From Fen-999 sp964530115 (GTDB taxonomy: Bacteria > Pseudomonadota > Gammaproteobacteria > Burkholderiales > Rhodocyclaceae): 6,313 nt of DNA. Of the stretch, positions 5,585-6,313 are shown in pieces. The stretch covers positions 1 through 6,313 of the forward strand of contig CAZGYD010000093.1 of NCBI GenBank assembly GCA_964530115.1, in the 5' to 3' direction. The position numbers and the translations under genes are program-made. Position 1 is the stretch's first letter; each line of letters opens with the position of its first letter. The notes beneath the pieces are model-generated. The model searched no databases. It saw nothing but the letters and a program-made list of their open reading frames with translations, and was not told the origin of the DNA.

Positions 5585-6216
5585 GCCGCCACCTCCAGCG
5601 CCGTCCCCAGATTCATGACCAGGGCGTTGTTTTCAACGGCAAAGTGCACGCCCTCGGTCACGGTCCAGGCGTCGAATGCGTCCACTTCAAAGTTCTGATC
5701 GCGCCCCTCGGTCAGCAACAACTCACTGCCATCGCCCGATAAGGCAAAGCCGTAGAAACGGGGCGAGGCCACGGTAGGCACGAGCTCGTAGCCCGACGCA
5801 TCGGCCTTGACCCGCAACAGCATGCCCTGTGCGCCTGTCAGCGCATCGGGCAGGCCTACCGCGAGCAGCCGGGCAATGACCTGCTGCAGCACGGCTTCGG
5901 CGTCGACCAGGATCTGGTTGCCGCTGGACTGCACCAGATTCAATACGGCGGTGGTGTCCGCCACGCCTTGGTCGGCCGAGGCCTGGGCTCGGTCGGCTTC
6001 GCTGGCCGCGAGTTCGGCCGAGGTAAGCGCGTCTTGGGCAGCGGTCTGGCTCTGGGCCAACAGACTGTCGGTGGCGAGGTTGATGCGGGCATCGGCATCC
6101 GCCAGCAGCTTGGCCACGGTGGCGACATCACCACCCTCGGTGGTCACGGTCTGAGAGCGTGAGAGTTTTTTTCCACCTCTCTGACTTGGCATTCGAGTCG
6201 CGTATATTTTGGCCAT
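5581..6216 (-). CDS. Coiled-coil tail-fibre / adaptor-like protein
   Basis: This 211-residue protein is not assigned to a named family. Residues 1-29 are basic and Ser/Thr-rich (MAKIYATRMPSQRGGKKLSR). Residues about 30-118 are Ala-rich helix with heptad-like spacing (ADARINLATDSLLAQSQ, SAELAASEADRAQASA), typical of trimeric coiled coils in phage fibres. A joint GMLLRVKADASGYELVP (131-147) resembles linkers in the two RCC1 proteins. A small beta-rich domain follows (152-205: FYGFALSGDGSELLLTEG, then DAFDAWTVTEGVHFAVENNALVMNLG). It overlaps RCC1-B by ATGA, so the products probably act together, perhaps with this one as a stalk or adaptor for the propellers. ATG 6216 has a moderate AGGTG about 6 nt upstream. 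The alternative ATG for MPSQ, eight codons later, lacks a ribosome-binding site. Tail association is inferred from context and the coiled coil. Confidence 0.75.
   Translation of the reverse strand: MAKIYATRMPSQRGGKKLSRSQTVTTEGGDVATVAKLLADADARINLATDSLLAQSQTAAQDALTSAELAASEADRAQASADQGVADTTAVLNLVQSSGNQILVDAEAVLQQVIARLLAVGLPDALTGAQGMLLRVKADASGYELVPTVASPRFYGFALSGDGSELLLTEGRDQNFEVDAFDAWTVTEGVHFAVENNALVMNLGTALEVAA
5591..5596 (-). promoter_or_regulatory. Strong Shine-Dalgarno site for RCC1-B
   Basis: GGAGGT lies 6 nt before ATG 5584, inside the last codons of the coiled-coil gene (LEVAA, stop). It is the best ribosome-binding site in the window and fixes the RCC1-B start. The ATGA overlap adds coupling to the preceding gene. 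Confidence 0.75.
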
Positions 6217-6313
6217 GACGACACCTACTGATCGAGAAACTGCGGCCGAGGAGGTTGGCTTGTTCGCGGACCTGCCGAATCCGAGTCTTGCGCAGGTACA
6301 GCAAGCCCAAGAG
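6215..6313 (+). CDS. Candidate divergent partial ORF, unknown (open at right edge)
   Basis: From ATG 6215 the plus strand is open for 33 codons to the edge (MTTPTDRETAAEEVGLFADL, then PNPSLAQVQQAQE). Composition is acidic and protein-like, with a purine at the first codon position in 21 of 33 codons. The in-frame upstream stop is TGA near 6182. There is no clear ribosome-binding site. Its ATG shares the CATG palindrome (6214-6217) with the start of the coiled-coil gene, so both cannot have ordinary upstream leaders unless the transcripts overlap. The competing reading is that a minus-strand tail gene continues here: one minus frame ends with TAG at 6227-6225, 8 nt before ATG 6216, and another is open through to 6128. 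The window is too short to decide. Confidence 0.25.
   Translation, partial: MTTPTDRETAAEEVGLFADLPNPSLAQVQQAQE

Noticed and set aside
6186..6208. Plus-strand promoter TTGGCA ... TATATT
   Set aside because: The spacer between the two boxes is only 11 nt, far from the usual 16-18, and no better -35 is visible.
6128..6310. 60-codon minus-strand ORF overlapping the 5' end of the coiled-coil gene
   Set aside because: It would overlap the coiled-coil gene by about 89 nt, is unusually Arg-rich and shows no family pattern. It cannot be fully excluded as the tail end of an upstream gene, but support is lacking.
1..6313. Diversity-generating retroelement, CRISPR array, tRNA or attachment site
   Set aside because: No reverse transcriptase or template/variable repeat pair, no regularly spaced direct repeats, no tRNA-like cloverleaf and no integrase-associated repeat were seen.

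Overview
This window reads as part of the tail-morphogenesis operon of a siphovirus-type (long, non-contractile tail) prophage or phage. The host is probably a high-GC betaproteobacterium, most likely Comamonadaceae or a close Burkholderiales relative. That placement rests on high GC with strong G/C third-position bias, on lambda-like tail genes in lambda-like order, and on a GC-rich double-hairpin element at about 1173-1240 that resembles, from memory, a repeat common between genes in Comamonadaceae. No database search was possible, so the taxonomy is an inference.

All well-supported genes lie on the minus strand and are read from right to left. In transcription order they are: (1) 6216-5581, a 211-aa coiled-coil tail-fibre or adaptor-like protein; (2) 5584-3932, a 550-aa RCC1-repeat beta-propeller protein (here called RCC1-B); (3) 3875-2229, a 548-aa RCC1-repeat paralogue (RCC1-A); (4) 2226-1684, a 180-aa DUF1833-family tail protein in the slot of lambda gpL; (5) 1687-1271, a 138-aa NlpC/P60 cysteine peptidase in the slot of the gpK peptidase domain; (6) 1172 (or GTG 1274) to beyond the left edge, a tail-tip host-specificity protein. 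This last protein begins with a gpI-like region (ubiquitin-like fold, Gly8 linker, hydrophobic segments) and continues into a gpJ-like region.

Genes 1/2 and 4/5 overlap by ATGA, and genes 3/4 are 2 nt apart, which indicates one translationally coupled operon. Only two junctions are loose. One is the 56-nt gap between the RCC1 genes, which holds a perfect 7-bp hairpin over the RCC1-B stop codon and a dinucleotide-repeat leader. The other is the roughly 100-nt stretch before the tail-tip ATG, which holds the repeat element.

The most interesting content is the tandem pair of RCC1 propeller proteins. Each has a short N-terminal WRGxY module, a fibre-like linker, eight recognisable RCC1 signatures spaced 50-62 residues apart, and an acidic DDD cluster near the C terminus. 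They sit upstream of the gpL/K/J-like block rather than downstream of gpJ. With the coiled-coil protein before them they look like a receptor-binding or tail-decoration cassette; that role is inferred. The last ~97 bases at the right edge are ambiguous: a plus-strand reading frame opens at 6215, and minus-strand frames are also open.
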